Assembly (NCBI GenBank): GCA_028641055.1
Contig: CM054060.1
Span: forward strand, 315,647,682 to 315,711,681
Origin: Alopecurus myosuroides
Taxonomy: Eukaryota > Streptophyta > Magnoliopsida > Poales > Poaceae
Length of the DNA stretch: 64,000 bases
Reading direction: 5' to 3'
Translations under genes and position numbers: made by a program
Shown here: piece after piece, positions 42,455 to 55,494 of the stretch
Layout: the number at the start of each line of letters is the position of its first letter
How positions within the stretch are numbered: position 1 is the first letter of the stretch
Notes under the pieces: model-generated
The model's input: the letters and a program-made list of their open reading frames with translations, nothing else
What the model was told of the DNA's origin: nothing
The model's database searches: none

Positions 42455-43030
42455 TCATGTTAGAACAACATGTATAATTCTCTTGCGGTGTACACTTTAG
42501 TTGTCTCTTTTCTATAGATTTTGTACTGTTTAGTTTTTTTCAACTATTTTTATTTTCAGATTTCTCTCAAGCATGCTTACTGTTTTTATCTCTCAAAATG
42601 GACGGACGTGGCAACGCACGCTTTTATGGTCTAGTACTCCTCAGTACACAGATATGGTTAAGTCGCGGTAGCAGGCTGGAAGCGTGCGGATCCTGTTGCT
42701 GGGTCTGCCTAGGCTTGGGCCAGCAGTTGGGCCGGTAGGTGGGTCGTGACATTACCGTATTGGGATAAGATTACATGCAAAAAAAATAAGAAGGATAAGA
42801 GTCCGAATACAGCCAAGTTTCCGTCTCATGATCGTCATTTGCTTCGGGCCCCTTGCAATTGGTATTCTTTTTCTAGATGTAAGAACTGACCCGGTGTTGA
42901 CGTTTGTGCCAAAGGAGAATTGGTCCATGGAGGACTTGCCTTTATGCACACAACCAGACAACCTAGAGGAAGTAATGACACGTTAAAATCTTTCTTTACT
43001 GCTATGTCTATTTCCTTACTTTTGTACATA
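42455..43030. other. Intervening DNA with a Helitron-like 3' end and a repeat scrap
   Basis: On the plus strand cgtggcaacgcacg (42607-42620) forms a small stem-loop, and ctag followed by T comes 10 bp later (42631-42635). That is the layout of a Helitron 3' terminus (hairpin, ~10 bp, CTRR, then target T). No matching 5' end was identified. 42646-42700 aligns with 7546-7605. The rest is unassigned. Confidence 0.45.
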
Positions 43031-43077
43031 GTCTTTAGAGCTTTGTTTTTTTTTGCGTAAAAGAAGCTATTTAAACA

Positions 43078-46000
43078 GAGAGGGGATTACAGTCATCCGC
43101 TGCTGCGTTGCGGATATCGTTCGGAAAATTTGAGTACCAAACTTCCGACCTTTGCTGGACTCTTGCGATTCTGGCGAGCTCGTGGCTGACCCGATTCATG
43201 TCTCTCCTAATAGTGACGATCAGGACGTTCCTCTCTGTCAGCAAGTCCCGGATTGAGCTTATTCTGAAAGCGTGCATCGAAGTGTTTGGAGTTGACAGCT
43301 TAATTAAGCTTGTAGCCTCGCCACAATCAGTCTCCACCACGAACCCTCTGTTAGTCCTTAAAAGAGCCATTCGGATACCTTCTTCGATTGATCTCAATTC
43401 AGCTTCCAGGGCGTCATGGCAATCCATCAGGCTTCTGCACGCCGCAACAAGGATTTCCCCTGAATCATTCCTCAACACGACCCCTGCTCCAGCAGCCCCA
43501 TCATTGGTGAAGGCACCATCAACATTCACTTTTAACTCACCAGGTTCAGGAGGGATCCATTTTTCGGTGTCTTTTTAGGAGCCATGGCCCAAACGGTGGT
43601 TTTACAGCTTGACATGGATTGTTGTATCACTATCTTCCCTTTAACAAAATCTGCATTTGGGTTTTGTTTAATCATCTGCAGAGATTCCATGTTGCTCACG
43701 AGGAAGCGTCGGGATCCCTCAATCGAAGGGCAGGGTTTATCGTGCGTCAGCTCATTGTGTGCATGCCAAATGGGCCATATAGTCATCAGTATTGGAGCAT
43801 GCATGAATTCCTGGACATCATAGAGCAGGGATAGCAACCATTCCGGTCATGTATGTGTGAGATAGTGATCAGGTGGGAGATGCCATACCTCACGCATTGC
43901 CAACCAGAGATTCCTTGCGTGAGGGCACTGAATAAAAACGTGGTAGGTGTCCTCATTTTCCTTTCCGCAGATGTCACATCTAGCCTCTCTAGTTATTCCT
44001 CTGTGTCTCAAATTCACTTTTGTAGCAATCGCATTCCGGCTCACTTTCTAGGCAAGCAACTTGACCTTGGGTGGAACCTCACACTTCCAAATTAATTTCC
44101 AGGCAGTTCTGTCACCAGTAGGTCGGTTACTCGATGTCCACACATCTTGTCTTTGCATAAATTTGCTTAAGGCTAATTGATATGCACTTTTTACTGAAAA
44201 AGTGCCCCTCTTGTCTGGTTGCCAGGCAAGAAAGTCCTCCGCATTCCTCGTGGATGTTTTAATTTTCATGATCGACCTGCAGTTTGGTTAAAATACTGAT
44301 GAATCCTCGTTGTGTTCCAGCTTCCATCGGGTAGGAGGAAGTCTGAAACCCATTTAAAACGACAGCGTCCTTTTGTAGAAGTGGTTCTGTAATTATTTTC
44401 CGCAGGGATGCATGGGTCTCTCCAAGCCCTGATATTTGCTCCGTTACCAATCCTCCAGATGATACCTTGTTGTAGTAGTTCGAGCCCATAAGTGATAGAA
44501 TTCCAGGTCGGTGATCCATTCGCTGAGAAGACCGTATCAACAAGAGAACCATTGGGGTAGTATCTAGCTTTGAGGAGACGAGCGTATAGGGTATCCGGGT
44601 ACTGGATTAGTCTCCATGCCTGTCTAGCTAAGAGTGCTTGATTAAATAGTCTCATATTTCGAAAGCCAATGCCACCGTGGCTTTTCGGTCTAAGGAGTAT
44701 GTCCCAGGCAATCCAACAAGTTTTCCTTTTACCATTCTCTGTCCCCCACCAATATGTTCTCATCATGTTTGTTAGTTCATCACATAGGCCCAAGGGGAGC
44801 TTGAATACGCTCATCACATACACAGGTATGGCCTGGCCTACTGATTTTATTAGCACCTCTTTTGCAGCTTGAGACTTGTGGTTATCATCCCAATCCACTA
44901 AGCATTTAGCAAGGCTTGCTTGGAGGCTTACAAATTTGTCTTTGGACATTCTGCCATCAGGTGTAGGTAGATCAAGATATTTAGACTCAAAGCTATCTTG
45001 TATCACATGCAATACCTCCTTAATTTCCAATCGAGATTGTAAGGGGCATGCTTTCCCAAACATAATGGAGCATTTCTCTGGGTTAATGAGATGTCCAGTG
45101 CTGGCTGCATAATCCTCGAGAACTCTTTTAACAGTCATAGCCTGGTTCTTGTCAGCCTTAAAAAACAAAAGGCTATCATCCGCAAATAATAAGTGTGATA
45201 TGCCAGGGGCCCTCCGGCAAATTTTAACCTCATTAATGTGATGGTTGTTTACTTCTTGCTGGAATAAGGTGGATAAACCATCAGCGACAAAAAGGAAAAG
45301 AAAGGGTGAGAGGGGATCACCTTGTCGGAGGCCCCGAGAAGGCGAAAATGAATCCAGGAGGTTCCCGTTGAATTTAACCTTGTACTGCACCGATGTGACA
45401 CATGCCATTATCCAGTCCACCCATCGGTGTGTGAACCCTAACCTTTGCATCATTTTCCGAAGAAAATCCCAATCCACCCGATCATAAGCTTTGGAGAGGT
45501 CAAGCTTGTATGCACAATAATTCATGTCCTGTTTTGTATTCTGTTCAATGAAGTAGAGGCATTCAAAATCCACTAGGGCATTATCTGTGATGAGCCTTCC
45601 GGGTACAAAGGCACTTTGGTTAATTGAGACAATGTCATTTAGGATTGGTCTCAGCCTATTAACCAAGCACTTTGAGATCACATTGTATATGACTGTACAT
45701 AAGCTAATTGGTCTGAAATCTTTCAAAGTTTCAGTCGGTTCCTTCTTTGGGATCATGACAATGGCAGTGTCGTTAACCCCCTCCGGCATCCGACCTGTAA
45801 CAAAGAAAAGCTTAACCCCATTAATCACCTCCTCCTTGATGGTGCCCCAATTGCGTTGATAAAATCTAGCCGGGAAACCATCGACACCAGGTGCTTTTAG
45901 GGGACCAATTTGAAAGAGTGCATCACTGATCTCCTCATTCGTGAAATCTTTGCATAGCTCAGTATTCATGTCATTGGTGACTTTCTCTCGCACACCAGAC

Positions 46001-47239
46001 AGTAGACGGTCCGGGTTTAAACATGGGTCTTTTGTGAATAATTCCTTGAAATATGAGGAGGCCATTCGCTCCATATCCGATGGGACCTCTTTCCACACAC
46101 CATCTGCGTCTTTGAGTTTTTTTATTTTGTTTCTTCTGGCACACCACTTTGCTGTTGGGTGGAAAAATCTTGTATTCCTATCACCTTCTTTTAACCAAGT
46201 AACTCTTGATCTTTGTAGCCATAGCATCTCCTCCCTGTATAGGAGTTCATTAAGATTGTCATTTGCTATACGGATCTCACGTTGATCAGCATTATTCAAC
46301 AAGAGTTGTTCCAGGTTTTTCCGAGCCTTCCGAAGTTCATGCATCACATTACCGACCTTCTTTTTACTCCAATCTTGGAGCGTGTCCATGACATTGTCTA
46401 TCCCTTGCATGATATCCCTCAGATCATTCTTTCGTCCAACCACCTTCCATGCATTTGCAACTTTTTCCGAAAGCTCCCCATCCCTCTCCCATAGTATCTC
46501 GTATTGCCGGTGCTGTTTCCTCTGTCCGTCCCTAATTTCCTTTGTAATGGTAAGGAGAATAGGGAAATGATCAGATACTGGTGAGATCAGGTGCTGAACT
46601 TCCGAGTCTGCAGACATCTCCCTCCAATCATGGTTTGCCACCGCCCTGTCCAAACGAACGCGCACATTAGCGTTTCCCAGCCTCTTGTTGTCATAAGTAT
46701 ATGGAGTACCTGAAAAACCAAGATCGGAAAGGTTACAATCAGAGAGCACTTGTCTGAACGCTTCCATTTGGTTTACAGGTCGGGGTGTTTGCGAAATATG
46801 CTCTTCCTGCCAAAGAGTCTCATTAAAATCACCAATCACTACCCACGGGAGATTTGAGGCGATTGAAAGCTCACGCAATGAGTTCCACATGTGATGACGG
46901 TTCTCCACACGTGGTTCACAGTATACACAAGTGAGACGCCATTGTGGTTCATTGGGGGACTCCTGCACATACGCATCAATATATCTTTCATTTATCATTT
47001 GAACTTCTACAGAAATCCTCTCATGCCAAAACAGGGCTAAGCCCCCACTACGACCATCACTACTGATACCAGCGAAACCTTTGAGACCTAACCTACGACG
47101 CATCTTGCACATTTTATTCTTTTGTTGCCTAGTTTCACAGAGAAAAAGTAACCGAGGACACCAAATACGGGAAATTGTAGCAAGTTCGTTTCGAGTTATT
47201 CCCAGCCTCTCGACAGTTGAACGCTACACAATTCATTGC
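43078..47239 (-). pseudogene. L1 ORF2 of copy B (broken, long RT frame preserved)
   Basis: ORF2 starts at MNCVAFNC (47239), overlapping the ORF1 stop. A 5-bp deletion near 47193 shifts the frame in the endonuclease N-terminus. From 47112 a 948-codon frame is open to 44266 and keeps the endonuclease motif VVIGDFNETLWQ that copy A lost, RT motifs PLKAPGVDGFP and GLRQGDPLSP, and HLLFADDSLLFF near 45180. A 4-bp deletion near 44275 ends this frame in place of the zinc-binding segment. A TAG replaces a tryptophan codon near 44048, and a TGA near 43849 matches copy A's stop before the RNase H-like region (NVDGAFTNDGAAGAG). Confidence 0.9.
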
Positions 47240-48946
47240 TCCTGACGAGACCAAACATTAGGTCTCGTCAGGGTACCGGGAGCCCCAGGCCCGGTTGCTT
47301 CCTTTATCAGCCTCCTCGCCTTTCCGTTTGTTCTGTTCTATGATTGTCTCTGTCCTTGTGTGCTTGTGTTGATCATCTTCCCCTTTTTGGCAACATCCCT
47401 TCCTTCCTCTCATAGGTTAGTGCTAGAGAGAGGTCCAGCTGCGTATCCTGGCCCTCCCTTTCAGGCATACGCTTGCCCAGTACTGATTCCACCGGCCACA
47501 TATTGGTGTCAGTAGCACTGCTTAGGGAAGTTGACTGCCTTGAGAGGTACCGAATTGGTGAGATCATCTCCCTGCTTCCCGGTTTGGTGCTAACATCCGT
47601 TCGCATGTAGTCTCCTTCTATGTGGTCATCCTCCAGTGGCGGCATCTCCGGATCGATGTCAGTCTTCCCTTTCCCATCCATCCTGGTAGTGTCATGCAAC
47701 GGCTGGTTTTGTATTTCCTCTGTTGGCCTGTCCTGTTCCACGCTGATGCTCCTCCTCGTACGAGCTCTCTTCTGTAGCTGCATGCGCTCCACTGTATCAG
47801 CCAGCGAGTCCTCTTCCTCCTCTGTAGCTTTCAGTCTTCCTCCTCAAACCCATCCCTTGCGTCCACCGCTTCCGGGATTTCTACCGTATACCTTTGCTCC
47901 TTTGGTGTCACCGAGGCATAGCTGTTCGTGGGATTGCCTAGGGGTGTCGTGCTTGCTCCTTCATCACCCGAGTTGAACACAATGCCCTTCTTTACAGCAG
48001 GTTTGGCTAGGTTAGTTATTGGTCGGAGTTCAAACCTCCTTTTTGGTGAGCACCTAAGCGATGCATCATACTGCAGTGATGGAATCCCCTTGAGCTTTTT
48101 CTCACCCTCTTCCTTATCATGGCCAATGAATCCGCAGTGGAAGAAAAAGTGAGGCACTCGTTCATAACGTAGGGGATAGATTCTCGCGCCTTCTCCTTTT
48201 ATCGTCGTGCGAAATCTGGTCTGCAGCCTTTTATTCAGTGGTAGAGAGATACAGACACACAGATAATCGCTAAACTCCAGTCCTGCCTTGTCAACATCAA
48301 TTTCTTCAACGTGTCCCAAGTGGCCTCCAACAAAGCGCCCATATGATTCCGTCTGCTTATTCCATGGCACGTCATAGAAACGAACCCAAATTTGGATTGT
48401 GTCCAGTACGGTTTCAGATGGTTGCGCTCCTTCAATGAGAGGCGCAATAAGCACAGCCACTCCCAATTTGATCCATGGACCTCCTCTTGCGACAAATCGG
48501 TGATCTCCGTCCTCCGTGAAGGTGATAATAAAGAAATTATCTTTCAGAGATGTGAAAGTCATATGACCGCGGATTCTCCATAACTCCAGTAAGTGTTTGT
48601 GCAGGCTTGTGAAGTTGGCTGATCGCAACGAGTAGTATCGCGCTAGGAGCCTCCAAACTTTTGGCCTCTTAGGTTCTTCTGTATCCTCCGGTTCTTCCGC
48701 GCAGATATCATCATCCAAGTCAACTTCCCCCGAGAGTCGTGCCTCCGGCCCTGCGTTTGGTCCATCCTCCTCCGCTCCTTCCCAGTAGCCATTGAGTTCA
48801 TCCGTGACGTCGGCTATGATCACCTGGCGGCATCTGTGCCCAAGGATGATCGCATTGTCCATCGGTGGCTTCGGGTGGGCAGAAACCTCACCGGTTTCCC
48901 CTTGATCACCCCCACCACCGGTGTTTGAACGCGCTCTCCCTTGCAT
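47240..48946 (-). pseudogene. L1 ORF1 of copy B (frameshifted, zinc knuckle damaged)
   Basis: From the ATG at 48946 (MQGRARSN) the frame is open to 47831, where a small indel in an acidic run shifts it; coding similarity continues in another frame to about 47370. The knuckle reads FFHCGFIGHDKEEG, so two of the four metal-binding cysteines seen in copy A are replaced. The lost upstream ATG shows that the family's start is at the MQGRA methionine. Confidence 0.88.
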
Positions 48947-49298
48947 CGCAGTTCCGGCGCCGGGATCGTATGTCTCCGATTGGTCGTCAAAGTGCTTGAT
49001 TAGGGTTTGGACGATGCCCCCCTGGCCGCCCTTTTATATGTCCCTTGTGCAATCCGATATGGGGCAGTAACGGACTTGTCCTCCACCTGGACTCCTGGAT
49101 TCGTATGCGTGATCGATGCCAACTCCCGTTCTGAATCGTAGAATCCATAGACTCTCATACCAGATCCGTTCCCGTCGGTGGCAGGATGGCGGCGCCCCGA
49201 TCGCCTCGAAATCGCCTCGGAATCGCCTAACCCCACCACGACGTAACGTAGACAACCTGCATCCAACGATTTCAGTTACCTGTCTTTAGAGCTTTGTT

Positions 49299-50086
49299 AG
49301 GTCCGCATCTATAAACACACGCAAGAGAAATACTAATGGTGCAAATTGATCTATTGAGAAGTTTTAATTTTGCATATAAGTACGGACTTTTTTCAACTAA
49401 TTTTGTGAAAGAAAAACTTCTGAACCAAAATTTCTCACACACATTATTACTACTGCTAGTTGAATATCCATGCGTTGCTACGGCCGTTTTTCCATTGTCG
49501 TACATGTCTCAAATATAAACATAAAACATACTTATAGAAAATATATATTTTACAACCATAGCATATATCAACTATTGTAGTATTTCAAATGCTTATATTA
49601 CTGTAGCCAAATATACATTGAATGGACGTGTAGTTATATGATTATAAACTGTTGACATCAGACAATGATAAATTTATCTCCATACAATCGTCCAACACTC
49701 CTCTCCGCGTATCTAAATAATAGTCAGATACATGTGCATTGTCACTGGGGTGTCTTAAAAGCATAGACTATTATGAGACTATGTGTTGAATTTTCATATG
49801 TACACATCTGAAAATTGTAATCGAGATTCCTGAATAATTCATTCGTCGGAGATTTGGCATTTTATCGTTTTTCCTCGTTTCTGGTGAAGCGTGTTCCATG
49901 AAAAAAGAAATGTCCTCCTATGGAACCCACAAGCAATATATAAACTATTCAATTTCACGTTATTTTATTTTAACAATAAAAAATTAATATACAATACAGA
50001 TAACAAAGTGAATGCTACAATAAATAATTTATACAGAAACCAAGGAATTTGAAAAACCAGAATTAATATGTAACTAAGAAAAATTA
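49299..50086. other. Unassigned AT-rich DNA
   Basis: The only structure noted is gctagttgaatatccatgcg followed by ttgctacgg near 49455-49482, which on the minus strand weakly resembles a Helitron 3' end. The base after ctag is not the expected T. No genes seen. Confidence 0.3.
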
Positions 50087-50608
50087 CACTGGTAGAAAAT
50101 AGGCCTTTAGTCCCGGTTCGCAAAGGCCATTAGTCCCAGCCGCGCAATGGGGACTAAATATGCGCGACTAAAGACCCCCCCTTTAGTCGCGCCACTTACG
50201 GACCGGGACTAAAGGCCCGTCCACGTGGGCGCCAGGAGTCTGTCGGGGCGGAGGACCTTTAGTCCTGGTTCTCGTGGCTAACCGGGACTGAAGGCCTCCT
50301 CCGCAGGTTTAGGGTTTTAGCCCCCCTAAACCTGGTTTCTTTTTAATTTGTTTTGTTTTATTTCTTTTATATTTTATTTTGTGTTTTATTTTAATTTTGA
50401 TGAAGTTTCAGTACACATATATATTGTACGCTACTATATACATGCATATATGAAATTTCAAACAAGAAGAATTCAATAGGAATATATAATATATATTCAA
50501 TCTCGGGTGACCATATACAACTTCGAACAAGTTTCCATACACAATTACGATGGATATACACAACTTCGAACAATTTTCAATCTAGGATATGCATAAGGAA
50601 AAATCCTG

Positions 50609-51456
50609 CTAAGTCCTCTTGAATTGGTCTTCGTCGGACGCATAGTGTTCTCCTTTAGGATCGATGACATGCATAAGGAAAAATCCTGCTATTTCCTCTT
50701 GAATTGGTCGGAAGCGAGCTTCTGGACTAAGCGTCCTCCGCAAGTTATTGAGACTCTTCCGCGTGCTATCCGACTTCTTCTTCTCAAAGGTTACTTTCCG
50801 TATGTTCTCACAAACATAGTATCCACATAGATTGGTCCCCGGTGGCTGCTTATCCACACGAAGTAATTTTTTAAATCTAGCTGATGTTTGAATTCACCGA
50901 CAATTTCTTTTGAGAACCGTCTCCAAACTCTACAGTGCAAAGAAAATTAAATGAACAAGGGAGTTATTAGCTACTGCATATTAGGAAATGAACAAAAGAG
51001 ACCGATCGATATAGAGCGCAAATGATTGAAAATAATTACTTTTGCAGCATTTTTCTCATGTCGATCCAAAGCTTTGATCTGAATCCATAAAGTCCATGAT
51101 AAAAACTGTGGAGGTGTGAAGTTCAATTTTTAGCAGCATCCAGTGGAACCTGCAAACACGTTACATGCACAGTCATGCATAACTTATCGATTAGACATAC
51201 CATGCATCGAGTAAACAAAAGAGAATGGGCACAAGAGAGAAACACTCACCCAAAATGGTAAGGAAATAGAATATGACTTTTGAGTTGATGCTTTGTAAGA
51301 AAATTGTACAAGTCTTTCTCCACGTCTAGGGGGTGATATTGTAACACATGTCCATTAATGATTTGTGGGTCAATGAACCCAACATCATGGATGTTTCTTA
51401 TTTTGCATTCCCAAATCTTCAATCTGCATAATAGCGTACGCAACAATATAGTTAGG

Positions 51457-51518
<62 letters not shown>

Positions 51519-51530
51519 TAGTGCAGGCAA
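50609..51530 (-). pseudogene. Ulp1-like cysteine protease domain exons of CACTA-3
   Basis: On the minus strand, an exon near 51420-51246 carries DVGFIDPQIINGHVLQYHPL and ends KSHILFPYHFG. A later exon (50857-50609) has DKQPPGTNLCGYYVCEN with the catalytic-type cysteine. These match the C48/Ulp1 SUMO-protease-like domain found at the C-terminus of ORF1 proteins in grass CACTA elements. The central exon with the catalytic His should lie between (50870-51240), but I could not read it cleanly. The open frame upstream of the 51420 exon runs through a TA microsatellite and is not coding. Confidence 0.65.
51460..51520. repeat. (TA)n microsatellite
   Basis: About 30 TA units with one tatg interruption near 51500, inside an intron of the CACTA-3 gene. 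Confidence 0.95.
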
Positions 51531-52414
51531 TGAAGAACGAGATGAGGTAGAAATAAATCACTTATAGAACGTAGCAACTCAGGATAGATTTGTCGAGCTC
51601 GCGCAGATTGAACAGCTGGAACAATTCACTTATCTCAACTGTTACATAGTACTTTTTGGTGTGATGCTCCTCTGTAACATCCACATAAACATATTCTTTG
51701 TCGGCCCATGATATGAAATTTTTGTACCAACGTAGCAGATTTCGCATTTGTGGTGGTAGACTCTTTTCCTGCGTAGGCTCGACGAGAGGCCCATTCTTCA
51801 CATATTGTAATGTTACCTCACCCATTGGCGCATCGTCCAGGCCTAACGAGGCACGAAGAGTCAAACCCATCTCGGACGCATTCTTCATGGCACTAGCTAC
51901 AGTCAATCCCATTGCTGCCGCAGCTGCTCTGACCTCGGGGTCCTGTTCCGGACCGGCTTTCACTATGAGTGGGGGGGGGGGGGTCGATTGTTTACTCTGC
52001 ATCCCGAGCTGGTCAACTTGTTTCCCGCTTTTTTTTCCTTTCTTCTTTCTCCTCCATCAATATTTCTGCTTGCCTACGAAGTTCACTTTCATAATCTTTA
52101 GGCAAATTCTTCTCGGCTTGGGACGGTGTCGACAAAAAACCCGTAGCCCACTTCTTTACCGTCGGAGGGTATACTTACTTGGGCTTAGGCTCCCTTAGCG
52201 CCTTCTTATCGGCCTCCCATTTCTCATACTCAGCCTTCGCGGCCAATTTGGTTTCAACATCATTAAGTTCCCAAGCCCTTATGGGGATAGGCTTCAGTGA
52301 TGGCTCCGGTACCCGTGTGGTCTTAGGTACATAAGCCTCCGGGTTAATAGTCCAAGAGCGGGTTTCCTTGCTGTCCGCATGCTTCTGTTTCTTCGCCGGA
52401 GGAGCAATGGGGGG

Positions 52415-52590
52415 CGACGACTGCTTATCCGCCGGAGGAGGAATTGGGGGCGACGGCTGCTTATCCGCCGGAGGAGGAATGGGGGGCGACGGCTGCTTAT
52501 CCGCCGGAGGAGGATTGGGGGGCGGCGGCTGCTTATCCGCCGGAGGAGGATTGGTGGGCGACACCTGCTTACCCGCCGGAGATTGTGGAC
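52415..52590. repeat. In-gene minisatellite encoding PPPADKQ repeats
   Basis: A unit of about 42 bp containing tgcttatccgccggaggagg is repeated about five times. On the minus strand it encodes tandem PPPADKQPSPPI-like units. The period is a multiple of three, so copy-number change keeps the frame. Confidence 0.85.
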
Positions 52591-54217
52591 CGGGGGACGG
52601 CGTCGAATGGCGTGAAGGAGGCGTAGGTGAACCAGCAGCAGCAGCACCACCACCACCACCTGCACCATCGGAGGGGGGTGGACTTGTTAGCCTTGGTGTC
52701 TCGCCTGGAAACACTATGTACTTCTTTTTCCATAGAATGAACTGGCGCTTGACATCTCCAAGTCTTCTCTCCCCTTCGGGTGTAGCTATGTCAATCTCCA
52801 GGTCCTCAAACACCTGGATTATGTCTTCCACCGTGACACGAACATAGCCATATGGAATGGGGTTGTTGTGGTGGAGTGCTCCAGGTGTACAGGGCAAAGC
52901 ACTGCCGGTAGCTACCTTCATGGAAATGTTCCCCACGGGATAATGCAGATCACATTCTTTCATCTCCTTTACATCATCCACGGGGTAGTGAGGCTTCGGT
53001 GCACGAATCTCGATCATTGGTGCATTAGAACCTGCAGGCGGGGCCTCCGTGGAAGCCACGCTGCTTCTCCGCAGATGCTGGCTTCCGAGATCCGCTTCAT
53101 GATCTTCATGCGGCCCTGCAGGCGCCGATGTTTCTTCCACAAGTATTCCCTACACTATCTGCTTCAACTCACTAACTTCCGATGCAAGCTTCGCCAGAAG
53201 ATCTGCAGCCTGGTCTGTCTTTCTCTTACGGCTTCTGTAACAGTACGGGTCATTCTCCTGGGAAAACCCTACTTTCCACGGCATTCTACCTTTTCCTCGT
53301 ACATGTCCTCCGTGTTCAGGATTCCCGAGGGCATGGGTCAGTGCGTCTTTCTCTCTGTTGAACGTGATCAAACCCTGTTGAGATTGGGCCATTGCCTCAA
53401 TAAGGGCTTTTGTGGGAGCAAACGTTTTCTGCCAATGAACACACGCCCCTGTCTCCGGTTCTAGCGATCCCCCATGCCCGTACCGCCACATTTTGGCTCT
53501 TTCGTCCCATCCCTCTGTACCTAGAGGGATTCCTCGCGCCGTCAGGCCGTCCTCCATCTTCTGCCACTTAGGCGCCGAAACGCGGTATCCTCCGGGCCCC
53601 ATAACATGATGGTACTGTTTCTTATCCTCATTAGCCTTATTTTTTTTCGATATTTCCTTGAAATGCTCCGATTTCTTTTGCTTCACAAAATCTGGCCAAT
53701 CAACTCTCAGTTTCTCATGTTGTCAAGTGAAAATCGGAGTCTTGCCCTTGTTGACATATTCACGGGTTAATTTTTTCTTGAAGTTCCGGAATGCTTCGGC
53801 CATCTTCTGAAGAGCGAACTCTTTGACTAGCCTCCTCTTCTCACGTCCACCCGTAACATCGTTACCGAATTCATCGAATTTGTTGTATTCCGGAGGTAGA
53901 ATGAAATGTACCATAAGCTTTCTCCACAGATCCTTTTTCGTTCTCTTGTCGACATAACTGAAACAAAGACGTGCTTTCTTTGGCTCCTTCCATTCCTGGA
54001 CGGTGATCGGGACGTTGTCTCTAACAATGACTCCGCATTGGTTGATAAACTTTGTGGTGTGCTGTAGGGGCTTGCCGGTTTCACCCTTCTTTCATCGCCC
54101 TAGATTTGCCACGCTTTGTCGTACTCGATCCGGCCGAGGGCTAAAATAAGAAAGAGAGCCGCGCACGTTAATGCATATGTATTCACATTTCAATAAGTTT
54201 GTATCATGAGAGGCTCA

Positions 54218-54220
<3 letters not shown>

Positions 54221-54278
<58 letters not shown>
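54221..54278. repeat. (TA)n microsatellite at a splice donor
   Basis: About 29 TA units beginning directly at the exon 1 donor of the CACTA-3 gene on the minus strand (GAG|GTATATA). Confidence 0.95.
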
Positions 54279-54281
<3 letters not shown>

Positions 54282-54564
54282 CGCCGGAGGTGGTTGGTCT
54301 TTGCAATTCGAGATCGTCGTTTGTCGATGGTTGACCTCCGTCAATAATGTCCATTCCTTCACCTTCTTGATCATCGACAATGTCCGTTCCTTCACCTTCT
54401 TGATCATCAAGGTTCAGATAAAAAGAGACTACATCCTCTTTTTGCTCATCTTCTGGACCCGGCACATAAGGGATCTCGTTGGCTATGATGCCGTATATAA
54501 AACCTTCAGTCTCCTGATCCGTAAGCGGCAAGGGTCTATTCTCCGCCATATGTCACTCCTGTAG

Positions 54565-55490
54565 ACATGCATGTAGTAAAAATTAATTAAGTATATAGGA
54601 GACTTAGCAAATATTGTCGTAGAAGGAGGGAAAACAGATTGCTAGGGTTTTGGGTGGAAGAAGAATGACCACCGGAGGAAGAAAACCATACTTTAGAGGT
54701 GTGTCCAAGATTAGTTTCTCAAATGACTTGGAGAACCCCATAGCTAGGTTGCATTTGCTTTCCTGGTCATATTGGTATATTACACTTAATATTCTGAATT
54801 TATTGAATTAAAACTTATTTTCATTATTTTAATGAATTTAATTCAAACAGATTAAAACTTGTTTTGGGTGGAAGAACGATGACCACCTCCGGGTTAGTGA
54901 AATGACCGTACTTTTTTTTTTGACTTAGGAATATATATTTAGGGTATGTAGACTTAGGGATTTTTTTTAGCTTTTTTTTTGACTTAGGGGTTTTTTTTGA
55001 CCTTTTTTTTTTGACTTAGCAAAAAAAAACGAGTGCAGCCAGCCACACTCGCAGTACTGCGCACACGGGCCAGCCACCACACGGGCCGCGCGCGCGTCCG
55101 GCCAGGAGCCACACGGGCCGCGTCCAGGAGCCCAACTACCAGCGTGACGCAATGCTGACGTCACCGTCGTTTCGTTTTCGTTTTCGTTTTCCATCGGTCA
55201 CGGGCACGGGCGCGGGCGCGTTGCTGTGGTCGCCCTCCTCACCGGAGTGGTCGCCGCGCGTTCGTCGTCCTCACCGGAGTGGTCGCCGTGCGTTCGTCGT
55301 CAAGCGTATACGAGGGCGTCGCGAGGCCCGCGGGGGACCCTACTGGGGACGGCGGCGCGGGGCAGGGGCGGAGCAGGGCGGGCGCGGTGGAGAGAAGACG
55401 AGCACGGAGAAGACGAGCAGCAGGGCGGCGCGGGGAGATACAGAGGCGTTGGTCCTTAGAAAATTTTCGGTGCAGCGCGATCGGGAATAT
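54565..55490. other. CACTA-3 non-coding region, AT-rich then GC-rich
   Basis: 54565-55020 is AT-rich with T-runs. 55025-55480 is GC-rich with repeated gttttcgttttcg and overlapping open frames on both strands that have no domain. It could hold the promoter of the ORF1 gene, or part of an older insertion. Undetermined. Confidence 0.35.
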
Positions 55491-55494
55491 ATAG

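Larger units (their letters stand above)
43048..49281 (-). mobile_element. L1-type LINE, copy B, with poly(A) and target duplication
   Basis: A 6.2 kb minus-strand element. Its short poly(A) is the T-run after 43047, and perfect 17-bp target duplications gtctttagagctttgtt lie at 43031-43047 and 49282-49298. It belongs to the same family as copy A and is highly similar throughout. It lies outside any element recognised here. It is also dead, but its lesions mostly differ from copy A's, so each arose after the two copies separated. Confidence 0.95.
51562..54549 (-). pseudogene. CACTA-3 ORF1: Transposase_24-type protein, with premature stops
   Basis: Exon 1 (54549-54280, MAENRPLPL start, acidic) ends at a GAG|GT donor that leads straight into a TA microsatellite intron. 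Exon 2 starts near 54140 after a ttattttag acceptor. Recognisable segments are NQCGVIVRDNVPITV, the LPPEYNKFDEFGN region and GPGGYRVSAPKWQKMED through WRYGHGGSLEPETG, typical of the plant Transposase_24 (En/Spm-associated) family. A proline-rich PPPADKQ repeat tract and a KNASEMGLTLRASLG segment follow. In-frame stops occur near 54083, 53721, 53148 and 52173. The family's role is thought to be as an accessory to the TNP2 transposase. The exons at 50609-51530 continue this gene. Confidence 0.75.

Noticed and set aside
52368..52847. Glycine-rich plus-strand ORF of 159 codons
   Set aside because: It is the complement of the PPPADKQ minisatellite of the CACTA-3 ORF1 gene.
54199..54564. Plus- and minus-strand ORFs with IYIYIY runs
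   Set aside because: They are translations of the TA microsatellite.
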